Of a stretch of 64,000 nucleotides of DNA, positions 10,186-21,262 are shown in pieces. The notes under the pieces were generated by a model, which worked only from the letters and a program-made list of their open reading frames with translations, had not been told where the DNA came from and did not search any database. Position 1 is the stretch's first letter; the number at the start of each line of letters is the position of its first letter. A program made the position numbers and the translations under genes. Source of the DNA: Schistocerca nitens (taxonomy: Eukaryota; Arthropoda; Insecta; Orthoptera; Acrididae); NCBI RefSeq assembly GCF_023898315.1, contig NC_064621.1, positions 14,506,501 through 14,570,500 on the forward strand, written 5' to 3'.

Positions 10186-11589
10186 GGCACTTTTATTTTC
10201 ACAAGTCCATCTTGTACACAGATTTCTTTACACTTTATTACAGGAAAGAGCCAATAGAACCAGAGGGCAAGAAGTTTATGGTTATTTCATTCAATGGTGC
10301 ATTTTCTGACAGAATTGCGCAAGACTTCAGAAAAACAAAAATAAAAATTGGGTTTCAAAAGAAAGGTACAATTGCTCGTAAGCTATGGCACAAAGTTGGC
10401 AATGACAGCAATACATATATGGGATCTGGTGTTTATAAGATTAGCTGCCAGGACTGATAGATTTTACATTGGTCAGACAGGAAGAAATTTCCGGACTCAT
10501 TTTAGAGAACATATGTATAGTCAAAATAAGAGCACTTTTGGTACACATTTGGACAGAGAAAGACATTCGGTTGGACATACAGACAGTAATAGGAAAGTGT
10601 TGCATAGGACGTCAAAGTGACAGTTAATGATCCTGCTCAAAGAAATGGAGATTTATGTGCACAGAAAACAACAACCGGAATTACTGCTGAATGGACAGAA
10701 ATAGTTAAACCTGAATGCTTACTTTTATATACTCAGACACCTACTAGTTTGAATAGCATGGAGCACCCCAGCAGATTGGTGTGTGCCAGCCACCAGCAAT
10801 GAGGAGACTGGGCCATCCTCCGCTAGCTCAGCCAAGGAAAACCAGGAAGCCATGACATATTCACCATCAATACCGCATTCTAATATAATATTGATTATAG
10901 ATTTTCTATTTTTAAGTAAGGGGCACTACTTTATTAATTGTATTATGATTACATTCACTGTTAACTGATCTCTTAAGGATAGAAGATTTTGTGACTTTTT
11001 TATTTTATACTTTTTATACTGGCATTCATAAAAGGTTGAATGTTACCTAACCAGGCTAAGGGCTGTATTGTATAGTATTTGTGCTTTTTGTGGATTTCAA
11101 GTATGATTCCAATTTCACGTATAGTATATCAGCATATAAATATGTTTTTAATGTCAGATGCTGATTTAACCAAGGAAAAATTTTAACTAAAGACAGTGCA
11201 TACTGCATTTTAATCTTTATATTGGAGACTCTGGTTTATTATGTACTCTAGCTAAAGTGCCCTCTGCTGGCTTTAGGTTCTTGTATAAATACCTGACACA
11301 ATCTGAGTATTATCAGCACGAACCATGTACTCGCATGTTTAACTTGACAATGATTTTTTATCAGAATATTTTAATGGGATGTATGGCTGATATACATGGC
11401 TAGAAATATTTTATATTTTTATATTTCATGCATCATTAATAGTGTATAGATTTAGTCTTAACTAATTGAACCTGGTCGCTTACACAATATTTATATTTAC
11501 AACAGATCTGAAGATGGCAGTAAGCCAAAACCAGTAATAAAGTGTAAAGAAATCTGTGATCAAGACGGACTTGTGAAAATTAAAGTGCC
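10186..11589 (+). mobile_element. Penelope-like element with GIY-YIG domain and inverted terminal repeats
   Basis: Bounded by a 55-bp inverted repeat: 10186-10240 matches the reverse complement of 11535-11589 with four mismatches by eye. Inside are the C-terminal part of the PLE polyprotein (next entry) and about 900 bp of AT-rich non-coding sequence. That sequence carries a TATAAATA at about 11285 and the hairpin CTGAAGA...GGC/GCC...AAAAC at 11508-11531, just inside the right terminus. Terminal repeats in inverted orientation are a known habit of PLE insertions. The copy is 5'-truncated, lacking all RT core motifs. It is inserted into the antisense PLE at 7790-10185. Confidence 0.8.
10212..10640 (+). 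pseudogene. PLE polyprotein C-terminus with GIY-YIG endonuclease domain
   Basis: Two overlapping frames give the RT-endonuclease linker (MVISFNGAFSDRIAQDF, KIKIGFQKKGTIARK) followed by the GIY-YIG nuclease domain. The nuclease reads GVYKISCQDC, then FYIGQTGRNFRTHFREHM and STFGTHLDRERHSVGHTDSN, matching the core order of that fold: the G(V/I)Y element, YIGQT, the catalytic Arg in GRNFRTHFREH, and the downstream His-rich segment. A frameshift sits at about 10455, between SCQD and CDRFY. In PLEs this domain nicks target DNA for reverse transcription. Without an RT this copy is inactive. Confidence 0.85.
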
Positions 11590-11640
11590 AAAAATAAAAT
11601 GATTGCAGACTCATTTACAGACTTCATGTCTTCAGTTAAT

Positions 11641-11970
11641 AAAATTATTTGATTGGATAGATAAAAAAATCTACTCACCAAGTGGCAGCAGAACACACGC
11701 ATGAAAGACAGTTGTCTTCATCAGTCTTTCCTTCTCATCTTGTATGGTAAGTCTCTCCTGACCCCCAGTTCTGGGTGAATTTCCCAAACTCTAACCCTTT
11801 TCCTAGACCTCTCCAGTCCCTTTCCTTCACCCTTCTTCCTTCCCTTTCAACCCTTCTCCCTGAACAAGGAGACACTGGCTCCTAAAGCTTGCCACTCACA
11901 ACAGTCTTTGTGTGTGTGTTCTGCCGTCATTTGGTGAGTAGATTTTTTATCTATCCAATTAAATAATTTT
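11641..11970. repeat. PLE-associated terminal repeat (family A) with 39-40 bp terminal inverted repeats
   Basis: The left end 11641-11680 (AAAATTATTTGATTGGATAG...) is the reverse complement of 11932-11970 with one substitution and a one-base indel. The internal part is pyrimidine-rich and carries the family A block CAACCCTTCTCCCTGAACAA and CTGGCTCC. This gives a 330-bp fold-back unit. Related sequence is at 1352-1625, 26200-26260, 27746-27900 and 30310-30670, next to PLE pol, so I regard it as part of a PLE. Confidence 0.65.
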
Positions 11971-11984
11971 ATCAATAATTCATT

Positions 11985-12900
11985 GTTTTCAAAGTTGGCA
12001 GTATGGAGTTCCTGGAAGGTGACCAGGAGATGGTTAGGCGTGAAGCAGGGACTGTCATGGCTGGATGGTGGTATGGTATGGGAGAGACAAGGTTCAATTT
12101 TGGTATTACGGTGGCTTTTGTTTGAGGGATTGGTGGCAAAAAAGTGTTTCCACTGTAGGCTTTGGAAAAAAGGGAGTACGTCTTTGGCAAGGTTGGAAAG
12201 GTTAACAACAGTGTTTTGGGTTTGCTTGGGTTCTAGATTTAATGGAGTGTTGGAACGCAGTTTGGCGGCTGTGCTAAATTTAAAAGGTCACTAAGAGCTA
12301 TGAGGGGTGGACGAGGTGGTTCGCTGTGACCAGGATGATGTTGACAGATAGTGCTGCCCTGATATGGGAATAGGATGCCAACAGGTTGGACAATCTATGG
12401 AGGTGGTGTTTGGAATGCTCCTCTAGGTGTTGGAGTGCAAGGGTTCGATCTTGGTGATGTCGTGTATGTAGCAAGGATTGCACAGTAACAGTATCTTATG
12501 GAAGGAATAGAAGTGGTTCTGGGATGCTTGTGCCATGGAAAGGTATTGATGCAGTACCCAGTTTATGGGGGACAGGGACTGGCAATGTCTAAAGAGGTGA
12601 TTGTCATTGTATAAGATATGGGATCCAGAAAAGGGTACGTTTAAGGAACAGGATGTGGGAATGGATTTTGACCAGGGAAAGGGTTATTTTTTTTTGAATA
12701 GTGCAGCGAGATGGAGCAGGTGTTCATTGGGGTAGGGATGGTATTAAGGAAATGGGAAATAGTGTGTGAAGTAAATGAGTAAAAGTTTTAGGTGGTTAAA
12801 AGTGGAACTGGATAACAGAGCACAAATTAGGAAGTGAATCAGGCAGAAGGAATTTGTTACATTTGGTCAAGTGTAAGTTATGTCATGTGCTCAGTCACTG
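11985..12900 (-). mobile_element. PLE 5' region remnant, antisense
   Basis: The minus-strand translation has a His/Leu-rich segment (LLHTRHHQDRTLALQHLEEH, LSNLLASYSHIRAALSVNII) like that found upstream of the PLE RT in the neighbouring copies. There are no conserved catalytic motifs and the frame breaks often. Assignment rests on position between PLE repeats and composition. Confidence 0.45.
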
Positions 12901-12903
12901 TCA

Positions 12904-15100
12904 TAATGAGTTACAGTGACTATTTCACAGAACGACATTACCAAGTGCCTGACTCCTCCTTCTAAAAGCTCTGCCACAGTGATCCCATCCCAGATGTCCA
13001 ATATAGCCGACAACTCCTATTGAAATCCATAGGGCCTTCCCATAACCACTCCCCTCTGAGTCCATTTTCCATTCACCCCAATGACACGCTGCACACCCAC
13101 CTTCTACATGCTCCCCAATAGACACAAACAAAACAGTCCTGGACAATTCATTGTAGCTGGTTATTGTACTCCCACTGAAAGAATTTCCACTCTTGCTGAA
13201 CAACATCTCCAAACAATACAAGCAACTGCCCCAAACCTAGCGTTCCACATTAAAGATATTAACCATTTCCTTCCCTGACTCCCAACCATCTGCACTGTTT
13301 TACCTCCTACACATCTAATTGTTGCTGTTGACGCTACCTCATTACACCAACATCTGTATGTAAAGACTGTGACCTTGACGCTATCAAATACTATCTTCCC
13401 CAGCATTCTTCAGGTTCCAAACCAACCACCTCATTCCTTATATACCTTACCAACAACACCCTGACTCACAACTATGTTTCTTTTGAAGGAAAGGTATACA
13501 AACAAATCTGTGGCATAACAATGGGCTCCTGCATGGCACCCTCCACGCAAACCTGGTTATGGACCATCCCTAGCCTCCCAAAACTCCCAATTCCTAGTGT
13601 GACTGAGGCTGGCTGATGATGATACCTTCATGATCTGGACTCAGGGACAAGTCATCCTCTCCTCATTCCTTGACAACCTCAACACCTTCTTTCTCACCTG
13701 CTTCACCTGGTCCTCCTCAACCCAGCATGACACGTTCATGGACGTTGACCTCCACACCTCTGTCCATGTTACATGCACTAACCACCAACAGTACCTGCAT
13801 TTTGACAACTGCCATTTCTTCCACACTAAAATACCCCCCCCCTCCCCCCCCCCCCCCCACACACACACACACATCAATACAGCCTAACCATCCATTGATG
13901 ATGTATCTTGTATCTGCAGGGGGAAGAACTCACTTACCCAGTATGTTGAAGGTCTCAGGAAGGCCTTCACAGACACTATCCCCCAGACCTAGTCCACAAA
14001 CACATTTCCTGTGCCATATTCTCAGACAAACCCCAATCCTCTCATCATCCTGAAGAAGCAGCTACAAAGGAGTGCCTCCCTTGTCACCCAGTACCACCCT
14101 GGACTGGAACAACTGAACCAGATGCTTTGTCAGGGCTTTGATTATCTCTTGTCTTGTCCTGAAATGAAGAATAGCCTACCCAAGATCATTCCTACATTAC
14201 CTATAGTGGAATTCCACTGCCTACCCAACCTAAAAAAAACATCTAGTTCATTCCTATGCAGTTCCCACTCCCACTCCCAACTCCTTGCCCCAGGGATTGT
14301 ATGCCTGTGATAGACCAAGATATGAGACCTGTCAAATCCACCCACCCAGCACTTCCTGCTCTAACCCTGTCTCGTGCTTATCCTACCTAATCAGAGGCTG
14401 GGCATCTTTGAAACCAGCCACATCATAAACAAACTCTGCTCCCATCACTGCAGAGTTTTTATATCAGTATGACTACCAACCAGCTGTCCATCAGTATGAT
14501 TAGGTACCACCAAATAAAGTTGACTACCTGGTGGCACAACATGCAGCTAAGCACAAGTTACTCATTTTCAATGGCTGCTTCACAACTAGGACCATTATAC
14601 CCTTCCCTCACCATCAGCTTTTTTGAATTATTCAGAGGAGAGTTATCCTTGCAACACATCCTTTGCTCTCATAACGATCCCAGCCTAAATCTCCAGTAAC
14701 CCACTGCCCCCACACCCTCAATCCAACAGTTTCCCCAACCTCAGTCCAGTCGCACACTCCCAAATCACATTTGAATGACACCTTCAGTGCACTTCGTTCC
14801 CCACTGGCTTTGACAACAGTGCATCACATGCTTTGCCTGTGTATTAGCCACCCTCCCTTCCTCATTCCTGGCTGGTAAACCAGCTGCCTACCTATGAGCT
14901 GCTAACCAACCACTCCCAATCCCTCTCCCTGCCTCCCACCTGTCTCCCTCTACCCATACCACCTGACACAACACCCACCACTACGTAGTCCTCCTCTGAA
15001 ATGCAGCAATGACACTGTTGGTCCAGAAGTACCACGCAAGAGTACAGCCATGTGTATGTGCGTGTTTCTGTTTGTATTTTACTGTAGCACAAAAAAGGGT
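12904..15100 (+). mobile_element. PLE remnant with RT core, sense
   Basis: Plus-strand frames give, in order: TFYMLPNRHKQNSPGQFIVA followed by YCTPTERISTLAEQHLQ (13090-13215), FEGKVYKQICGITMGSCMAP (near 13490) and DDDTFMIWTQGQVILSSFLD (13617-13680, the degenerate RT YxDD box). FMDVDLHTSVHV is at 13737 and HPGLEQLNQMLCQGFDYLLS at 14095. The 3' part resembles the antisense copy at 7790-9190 block by block. Poly-C and (CA)n tracts at 13834-13873 interrupt the frame. Multiple stops; no GIY-YIG domain could be read. Confidence 0.75.
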
Positions 15101-15385
15101 TCCTACATAAGCTAGCATTTTTTTTTTTTTTTTGTGCCTATTGATGACGCAATGTTTCTGCTTTTCAATGAGTATTCTCCTTTAATTCAAAAGTATTTAC
15201 ATCATACCGAAACTTTCCTACAACAATAAAATAAAAAGATAGTCTGGCAAACACAGGTTGTTACAAACTTGTTATATTTAATTAACTTTCATCTTATTAA
15301 TTGTAATCACCTCTCTATCAAGGTATGATATCTGTTTTTAATTGTTTAAAACAATGTTGTCACAATGTTGTCACTCCTCATAATA
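15101..15385. other. PLE 3' end/AT-rich intron, no gene
   Basis: Contains a T tract at about 15118-15133 followed by TGTGCCTATTGATGACGC, which resembles PLE terminal repeat family C. The rest is AT-rich without recognised coding. Confidence 0.4.
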
Positions 15386-16440
15386 CAGGGTGATTCAAAA
15401 AGAATACCACAACTTTAAAAATGTGTATTTAATGAAAGAAACATAATATAACCTTCTGTTATACATCATTACAAAGAGTATTTAAAAAGGTTTTTTTTCA
15501 CTCAAAAACAAGTTCAGAGATGTTCAATATGGCCCCCTCCAGACACACGAGCAATATCAACCCGATACTCCAACTCGTTCCACACTCTCTGTAGCATATC
15601 AGGGGTAACAGTTTGGATAGCTGCTGTTATTTCTCGTTTCAAATCATCAATGGTGGCTGGGAGAGGTGGCCGAAACACCATATCCTTAACATACCCCCAT
15701 AAGAAAAAATCGCAGGGGGTAAGATCAGGGCTTCTTGGAGGCCAGTGATGAAGTGCTCTGTCACGGGCTGCCTGGCGGCCGATCCATCGCCTCGGGTAGT
15801 TGACGTTCAGGTTTCATAACTAACCTTTTTCGTAGGACTCTGCATACAGTTGATTGTGGAATTTGCAGCTCTCTGCTAGCTCTGCGAGTCGATTTTCCTG
15901 GGCTGCGAACAAATGCTTGCTGGATGCGTGCTACATTTTCATCACTCGTTCTCGGCCGTCCAGAACTTTTCCCTTTGCACAAACACCCATTCTCTGTAAA
16001 CTGTTTATACCAACGTTTAATACACTACCTAACAGGAGGTTTAACACCATACTTCGTTCGAAATGCACGCTGAACAACTGTCGTCGATTCACTTCTGCCG
16101 TACTCAATAACACAAAAAGCTTTCTGTTGAGCGGTCGCCATCTCACCATCCCCCCCCCCCCCTTCCAACCTCCAAAGAAAAGGATAAAATAAATAAAGGC
16201 TGTGCACAGAGGGTATTTTGGGGTAGAGTGTTGTCCTAGAGAAGAAACCATTATTTATCTTACACAAATTTGGTCAACTGACGATGACGCCTAGTCAACA
16301 GCGCCTCAAGCGAACAAATGTACAACTAAATGAAACTTTATAGCTCCCTTAATTCGTCGAGAGATAGTGCTTAGCTCTTCCTTTTGTTGTTGCAGAGTTT
16401 TAAATTCCTAAAGTTGTGGTATTCTTTTTGAATCACCCTG
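15386..16440 (-). mobile_element. Tc1/mariner-superfamily element with internal deletion
   Basis: Terminal inverted repeats of about 30 bp begin CAGGGTGATTCAAAAAGAAT on both ends. TA duplications lie at 15384-15385 and 16441-16442. The total is 1055 bp. It carries a broken transposase on the minus strand (next entry). A 136-bp segment at 16141-16276, containing a C tract, recurs outside the element at 16569-16703. Confidence 0.88.
15514..16141 (-). pseudogene. Broken mariner-like transposase (N- and C-terminal parts)
   Basis: From the ATG at 16141 the translation starts MATAQQKAFCVIEYGRSES, runs to an in-frame stop near 16030 and continues as RWYKQF...CLCKGKSSGRPRTSDENV and STRRASRELQIPQSTVCRVL (helix-turn-helix). 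It then jumps to the C-terminal catalytic end PPRSPDLTPCDFFLWGYVKD and ends YRVDIARVSGGGHIEHL. The region between, holding the first two catalytic aspartates, is deleted and the frame changes at the junction (about 15775). Total 628 bp against roughly 1 kb for an intact gene. Confidence 0.85.
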
Positions 16441-16568
16441 TATATCTCCCATTTTTGCTTTTGCCTCTTCCATAGACTGAAAACATGTTGCATATAATGC
16501 AGTTTTCTTTATAAAAATGAGATAATAGTCACATGGGAAAAACCTTGTGATTACTGCCCAAAAGTGCC

Positions 16569-16703
16569 TCTCACCATCCCCCCCCCCCCTTCCAACCTCC
16601 AAAGAAAAGGATAAAATAAATAAAGGCTGTGCACAGAGGGTATTTTGGGGTAGAGTGTTGTCCTAGAGAAGAAACCATTATTTATCTTACACAAATTTGG
16701 TCA
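16569..16703. repeat. Direct duplicate of 16141-16276
   Basis: About 135 bp starting TCTCACCATC, a run of 12-13 C, then CTTCCAACCTCCAAAG and ending AAATTTGGTCA. It is identical to the copy inside the mariner element by eye except for one C in the tract. The copies are 428 bp apart and outside/inside the element border at 16440. No clear target duplication. Confidence 0.9.
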
Positions 16704-16709
16704 CTTTTT

Positions 16710-17870
16710 CTCGACAACTTGATCAGATATCAATGTTGTGGGTCCTGATTAACATACTCAATATAGACAAAAATATTAGTTTTGTTTTCAGTTTCGGTTT
16801 TACTTTAATATTTGTGATGTCAAGTTATCTAAATGCACTACTTGGCACCTTCCTTCTGGGTTACACTGAAAATTTTTTTAAAATTGTGCTTTACGTTTAT
16901 TTTCGTCATGTAGATTCCTGATGCAGACTGGCAGCTTATTGTAAAGTTTAATACCAATATGGCTCACAAGCCTTTGTGCGTGTATACGTTTTGTTCACTG
17001 AGTATGAACCGTTGTGCTGTTTTGGGTATTATGACTGTGAAATGTTGCAAAAGACTGAAAATAGTGAAGTATGACATCCTGGTACCCCCTGAGATACAAA
17101 AAATGGTCATAATTCTATGAGTAAGGCAGGGTGAACTGAGTTTCTGTGCAGGTTTTATAACATGGTCATTAAAATTTAACTTGTCATCAACAAGAATCCC
17201 CAGCTATTTTGTGGATGTTACTCTGCCTATGGCTCTGTCATCTGCTGTCACATCTAGATTTACATTTTGACTTATTTTCCTAAATAGCATATGACTTGTT
17301 TAATTTACATTTAATGTCAACCTATTTTCATTCAAGTAAGAGTGCACATGCTTCAGAATTTGATCCATAGTTATATGCAGCAATTGCTTTGTCACATTAC
17401 TGTCATCTGCAAATAGCATTACACTGGCTGCACTGTCTGAGGTGTGAATGTCATTTATATGAACAATAAATAATGTGGGACCTAGAATACAGCCTTGTGG
17501 TGCTCCTGTTTCCACAATTTTTGCACCTGATACTAAACTGATTTTGTGATTTGAGTAATCTGCCTTCACACCTACACTCTTATCCTTGTCACGATTTTTA
17601 AATAATGGCTTCAGTTTTGAGATTTTCAACCCTCCAGGAAACACTCCTCCATTAAATGATAAGTTTGCTATGTATACCAGGGGTCTTGCAATCTGTGAAG
17701 CAGTTCTGATTATGACAGGTACCGACATGTCAACTATTCCTGCTGACATTTTAGTTTTCAAACATTTTATCACTTTTAACAATTCACGTTGATTTGTTGG
17801 GTCTACTCTCATGGCACAAGCAGTTTTGAACATTCTGGTTTTTCTTAATATATGAATTTTGAGCAAAATT
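16710..17870 (-). mobile_element. Jockey-type LINE RT fragment, antisense
   Basis: A 188-residue open frame (17300-17866) carries APQGCILGPTLFIVHINDIH, VMLFADDSNVTK and LTLNVNKT, i.e. the RT core and its FADD box. It is preceded by the linker KMSAGIVDMSVPVIIRTAS and NLSFNGGVFPGGLKISKLKP. A deletion brings the KISLVSGAK region directly onto the PQG motif. Downstream, 17300-16720 reads as the LINE C-terminus (KYLGILVDDKLNF, GIKLYNKLP). 5'-truncated; degenerate. Confidence 0.8.
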
Positions 17871-19303
17871 GTGTTGTTACATTTATGAAATAATTGTCAA
17901 TAATAGATTTTCCATCATTTTTATTGTCTTTTTTTATTCTGTTGTTTTTTCCATGTCACTTGTTAATGATTATTCTAAATTCAGGCAAGATTTACAACTG
18001 TACCAACAATTCTGTGCATTCCTTCATTAGCATCATTTATCACCATTCCATGCCGTGCCATGTCATTGTGCAATAACATCTAGTATGTGGTGCAGGAACA
18101 CACTTCAAACTGTTGTCACTGGAATGCAATATCAATAGAGTGCAGTAGTAACAATGCATCATGTTTTAAGTCAGATGCTTTTCATATTAACTTGAAGCCT
18201 GACAGTGTAAGAAAATTGGCAAAGTTTTATTCTGCATGGAATTCATAAAAAGAAACAAAAGCATGAATATTCAGTTCTGGTCTACAAAACATAGATGTTC
18301 AAAAATTGACCTGTAGTTCCATTCTTTTACAATATTAAAAAAGAACAGCTTCACAGTTATGTGACAAGTTCTCCTGAACACATTTCACTTAACCAAACTC
18401 GAAATTGTGCAGAGGGAAACAGACCTGGGGCCCAAGAACCCACAGACAATAACAAAGACCACTGAGGTTGGTGAGCACAATAGAGGTAGGTGCAATCGAG
18501 CAACGAACATTACAATTCCGTACTGTTCTTCACCTGTCGTTACTTGCTTGCACAACCAATTATTTTCCACAGCAGAATCTCCCAGTGATTTGCAACACTA
18601 TGATTCAAAACATTTATTTTTGTCAATGAGAAGTTCAATTCCCCCTAGAGGCTCTCAGAATTTCTTGTCTTTTCTAGTAAGCTGAAATTTCCTGAGAATT
18701 GCTAATTTTGAGGGTTCTGCAGGCAAGTCACTACCGTGGCACATGAGATTTTGACCACCCTCACTTGTAAGAGTGCAAACCTCACATACTGCCTACAAAG
18801 AACCAAAAATTTCTGGCTTTTCCTAGAAAAACTGGGTACACAAACTAGCACAAATTTTATCTATTCAACCACTATGCCAAAGGAATGAAATTTCATTACA
18901 GATAAAAATGATTCCAAAGTTAATTTAGAGTAACAGTAGCAGCTGTAACTACTATGAATCTCAGAATGTTGCAAGGAGCCTTCAGTTTCATAACAAGATT
19001 TTCCTCCTACAAAGTTTGTATCCTCAGATAGTAACTATGTACCTTAATATCTCAAGCTGAGAGAAAAATTTGCAAAATAAAACAATAATGTATTGGTCAG
19101 TGCTTGGCAGATTCAGGTAACTATAATAAGAAAATAAAAATACAGAAATTGTTTTACCAGGGAGCTGAGAATGCAGCAGCTGCTGTCCTTTTAGCACCAA
19201 TACTGACCAATTAGTGAAATTGAAAATATTTCACAGGTATGAAAAAAATACACAAATTTTGATAAAAAACATTAGCTTTCCTACAGATTTACTTAAATCT
19301 TAC
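17871..19303. other. unc-13 intron sequence, nothing recognised
   Basis: AT-rich. No open frame longer than 92 codons, no recognisable transposon motifs, no tandem repeat. It is the part of the 13.5-kb intron nearest the donor of exon e3. Confidence 0.6.
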
Positions 19304-19525
19304 TATTCGCTCCTCCTTGAGATGAATAGGAAACTCCTTTTTGACGATGTCAGCATACTCTACCAATACTTTTACTATTGTCTTGGCAAAACGTTTCATG
19401 TAGCGTTTCCATATCTCAGGATCAGGGCATTCAAGCTTTGAAACAACATCAAAGCACTGAGTCAACTGGGTGAACACATCAACAACTGAATTTGAGAAAA
19501 GTGCATGTTCACTGCTTCTCTGGAA
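19304..19525 (-). CDS. unc-13: unc-13 coding exon e3 (MUN domain)
   Basis: An internal exon of 222 bp, exactly 74 codons, phase 0 at both ends. It follows the acceptor TTGATTTCCAG (ending at 19526) and ends before donor GTAAGATTT (19303 down). It encodes [20 protein letters not shown], then [20 protein letters not shown] and [20 protein letters not shown], ending RI. The [14 protein letters not shown] and RRFAKTI-type motifs are diagnostic of the Munc13/UNC-13 family. It joins upstream to 19608-19704 across an 82-bp intron and downstream to 5613-5779 across 13.5 kb. No lesions. Confidence 0.95.
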
Positions 19526-19607
19526 CTGGAAATCAATAAAAAAAAGATCAGTGAATTACCCTTTAAATAATGTATTACATTTTTTTAATCACTAAAATAT
19601 TACTTAC

Positions 19608-19704
19608 ACCATCCTTCTTGTCTCTAGTAAATGCTCCATGCAGGTATTCCAGTGATACATCATCATTCTCATTAAGCCACTGCATAACAAATGGTTCAAA
19701 CCAC
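19608..19704 (-). CDS. unc-13: unc-13 coding exon e2 (MUN domain)
   Basis: A 97-bp exon too short to appear as a long open frame, found by continuing the protein between its neighbours. The acceptor TTTCTAG precedes the exon at 19705. The first base (G) completes an Ala codon begun in exon e1, then 32 codons read [20 protein letters not shown] and [12 protein letters not shown] before donor GTAAGT (19607 down). Phase is 2 at the start and 0 at the end, matching exons e1 and e3 exactly. The WFEPFV motif continues PEYPA of exon e1, as in other Munc13 proteins. Confidence 0.95.
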
Positions 19705-19769
19705 CTAGAAAGAAAATATTGGAAAATTCATATTGGACAATTAACTGGAGCATAAAAGCTATATTTTTT

Positions 19770-20470
19770 ACACATAACGAAGAGGTGATGAGTTAAGACA
19801 GGCAAAATGAAAAACGACTGCTAAAATATTAATCTTTCGGACAAAGTCTTTCTTCCAAAATAAAAAACATATTCACAGAAACACAGCTTACACACACATG
19901 GCCACTGTCTCTGGGGATTGGAGCCTGGAGGCAGCAGAAATTGGAGGGTTCAAATTCCATGAGAACTGAGGCAACTGTTGAAATTACTGATGTTGTTGTA
20001 TGCTGTATCTTCCACTGCAAAATAGTTGAGTTTGCAGTTTAGTAACAGTTTCACAGTGGCAGTTCACAGGGATAGACAGCTCACTAGTAGTTATATCCAC
20101 ATAGAACCTGCACAGTAATTGACCAAAATGATATATGAGGTGACTGTTTTCACATGTGGCCCTACCTATGATTGGATAGGAACTGCTTATGACTAGACCG
20201 CAGTAAGAAAAGGTAAGTGTGTCCATGTGTCATCAACAAGACTGACCTGTGTGGTGTAGGACTGGTTGCAGCAGTCACACAGGGATACACTAAAATACTG
20301 TGTAGTCTGGGTGGGCATGGAATACTGCAATGGACATGAGGGCAGGCTTTTGGTTGTGTATCCTTCATATTGGGGCATGGCTAAAAGTAGACGAAGCTCT
20401 AGCAGAGGATATGGTTCACTGTTCCAAGGCTTGCATGTTATTATATGGAAATGGGAGAACTGTTTGATGA
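19770..20470 (-). mobile_element. PLE 3' fragment, antisense
   Basis: Minus-strand frames contain IIGRATCENSHLIYHFGQL (start of a PLE GIY-YIG region), LSIPVNCHCETV and an upstream QTTQYFSVSLCDCC block equivalent to the post-RT region of other copies. The left end carries a PLE-type hairpin (GAAGAAAGACTTTGTCCGAA, minus strand, about 19838-19862). No open frame survives. Confidence 0.6.
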
Positions 20471-20844
20471 CTGGTTCATAGTGGTTATTTGTATGGAAAT
20501 AATGATATGAGAAATCTGTTTTTGGTTTTGCTGGACATTATACTCTGTCAGTGTAATACTCTGGCAAAGTTATTTGCACATATGGATAACTGCTGCTTTC
20601 TTCTGTAGGTGTTATGTCCACAGGTACTACAACTATGGGTGAAAGACTTTGTAATGTAGAATGGGTCACAGCTGCCTTTACAGAGTTTCTGTCGGTGGTC
20701 TGTTTATACATTTTATGGAGCCATTTGTGTGGTGGGGATAGTCCTGGAGGAATGATCGAATGCTATACTTGTGATGGAGGCAGATCATAAAGTTACATCA
20801 ATGAATCTGCACCAGACAAGTTGTTAAAGATGTAAGATGGTTAG
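20471..20844. other. Unassigned intron sequence
   Basis: Possibly more antisense PLE (composition resembles 11985-12900), but no motif I can name. Confidence 0.3.
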
Positions 20845-21262
20845 TGTGCTGGTGTAAGCTAGTGCCAGATAGATAGAGGCCAACAGCAGACTTGCAGGGA
20901 GGCGCCACCAATGCCCTCTCAGCCGCCAGTATTTAGATCATCGCTGCGGACCAGAAGGTGAGTTAGTTCAAGTCTGTCGCAAGCAATCGCACCAAGTAAG
21001 TTCCAGAGTCATCAACCACACACAGTAGTAATTGCAGTAGCAGTTAGCTCTACCACTAACTCAGAGACAGGCAGCATATAGCAACCATCGAAGTGTACAT
21101 AGCAGACTTTGTTGTTCACCAGCAGTGAGGAAAACATGTATCATATACAACATAATGAATATCTTGAGTTAAGTAAACTTTTCATACTTATGAATAAAGA
21201 AACCAGTTAATCTATGAGTGCAGTTTGTGTTATAGAAAGAGGATACCGGCCACCAAATAACA
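20845..21262 (+). repeat. Putative solo LTR
   Basis: A 418-bp GC-richer block starting TGTGCTGG and ending AATAACA, with a polyadenylation-like AATAAAGAAACC at about 21193 and a primer-proximal-looking end (AGAGGATACCGGCCACC). I see no convincing target-site duplication and no adjacent gag/pol, so this is a weak call of a solo LTR. Confidence 0.4.
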
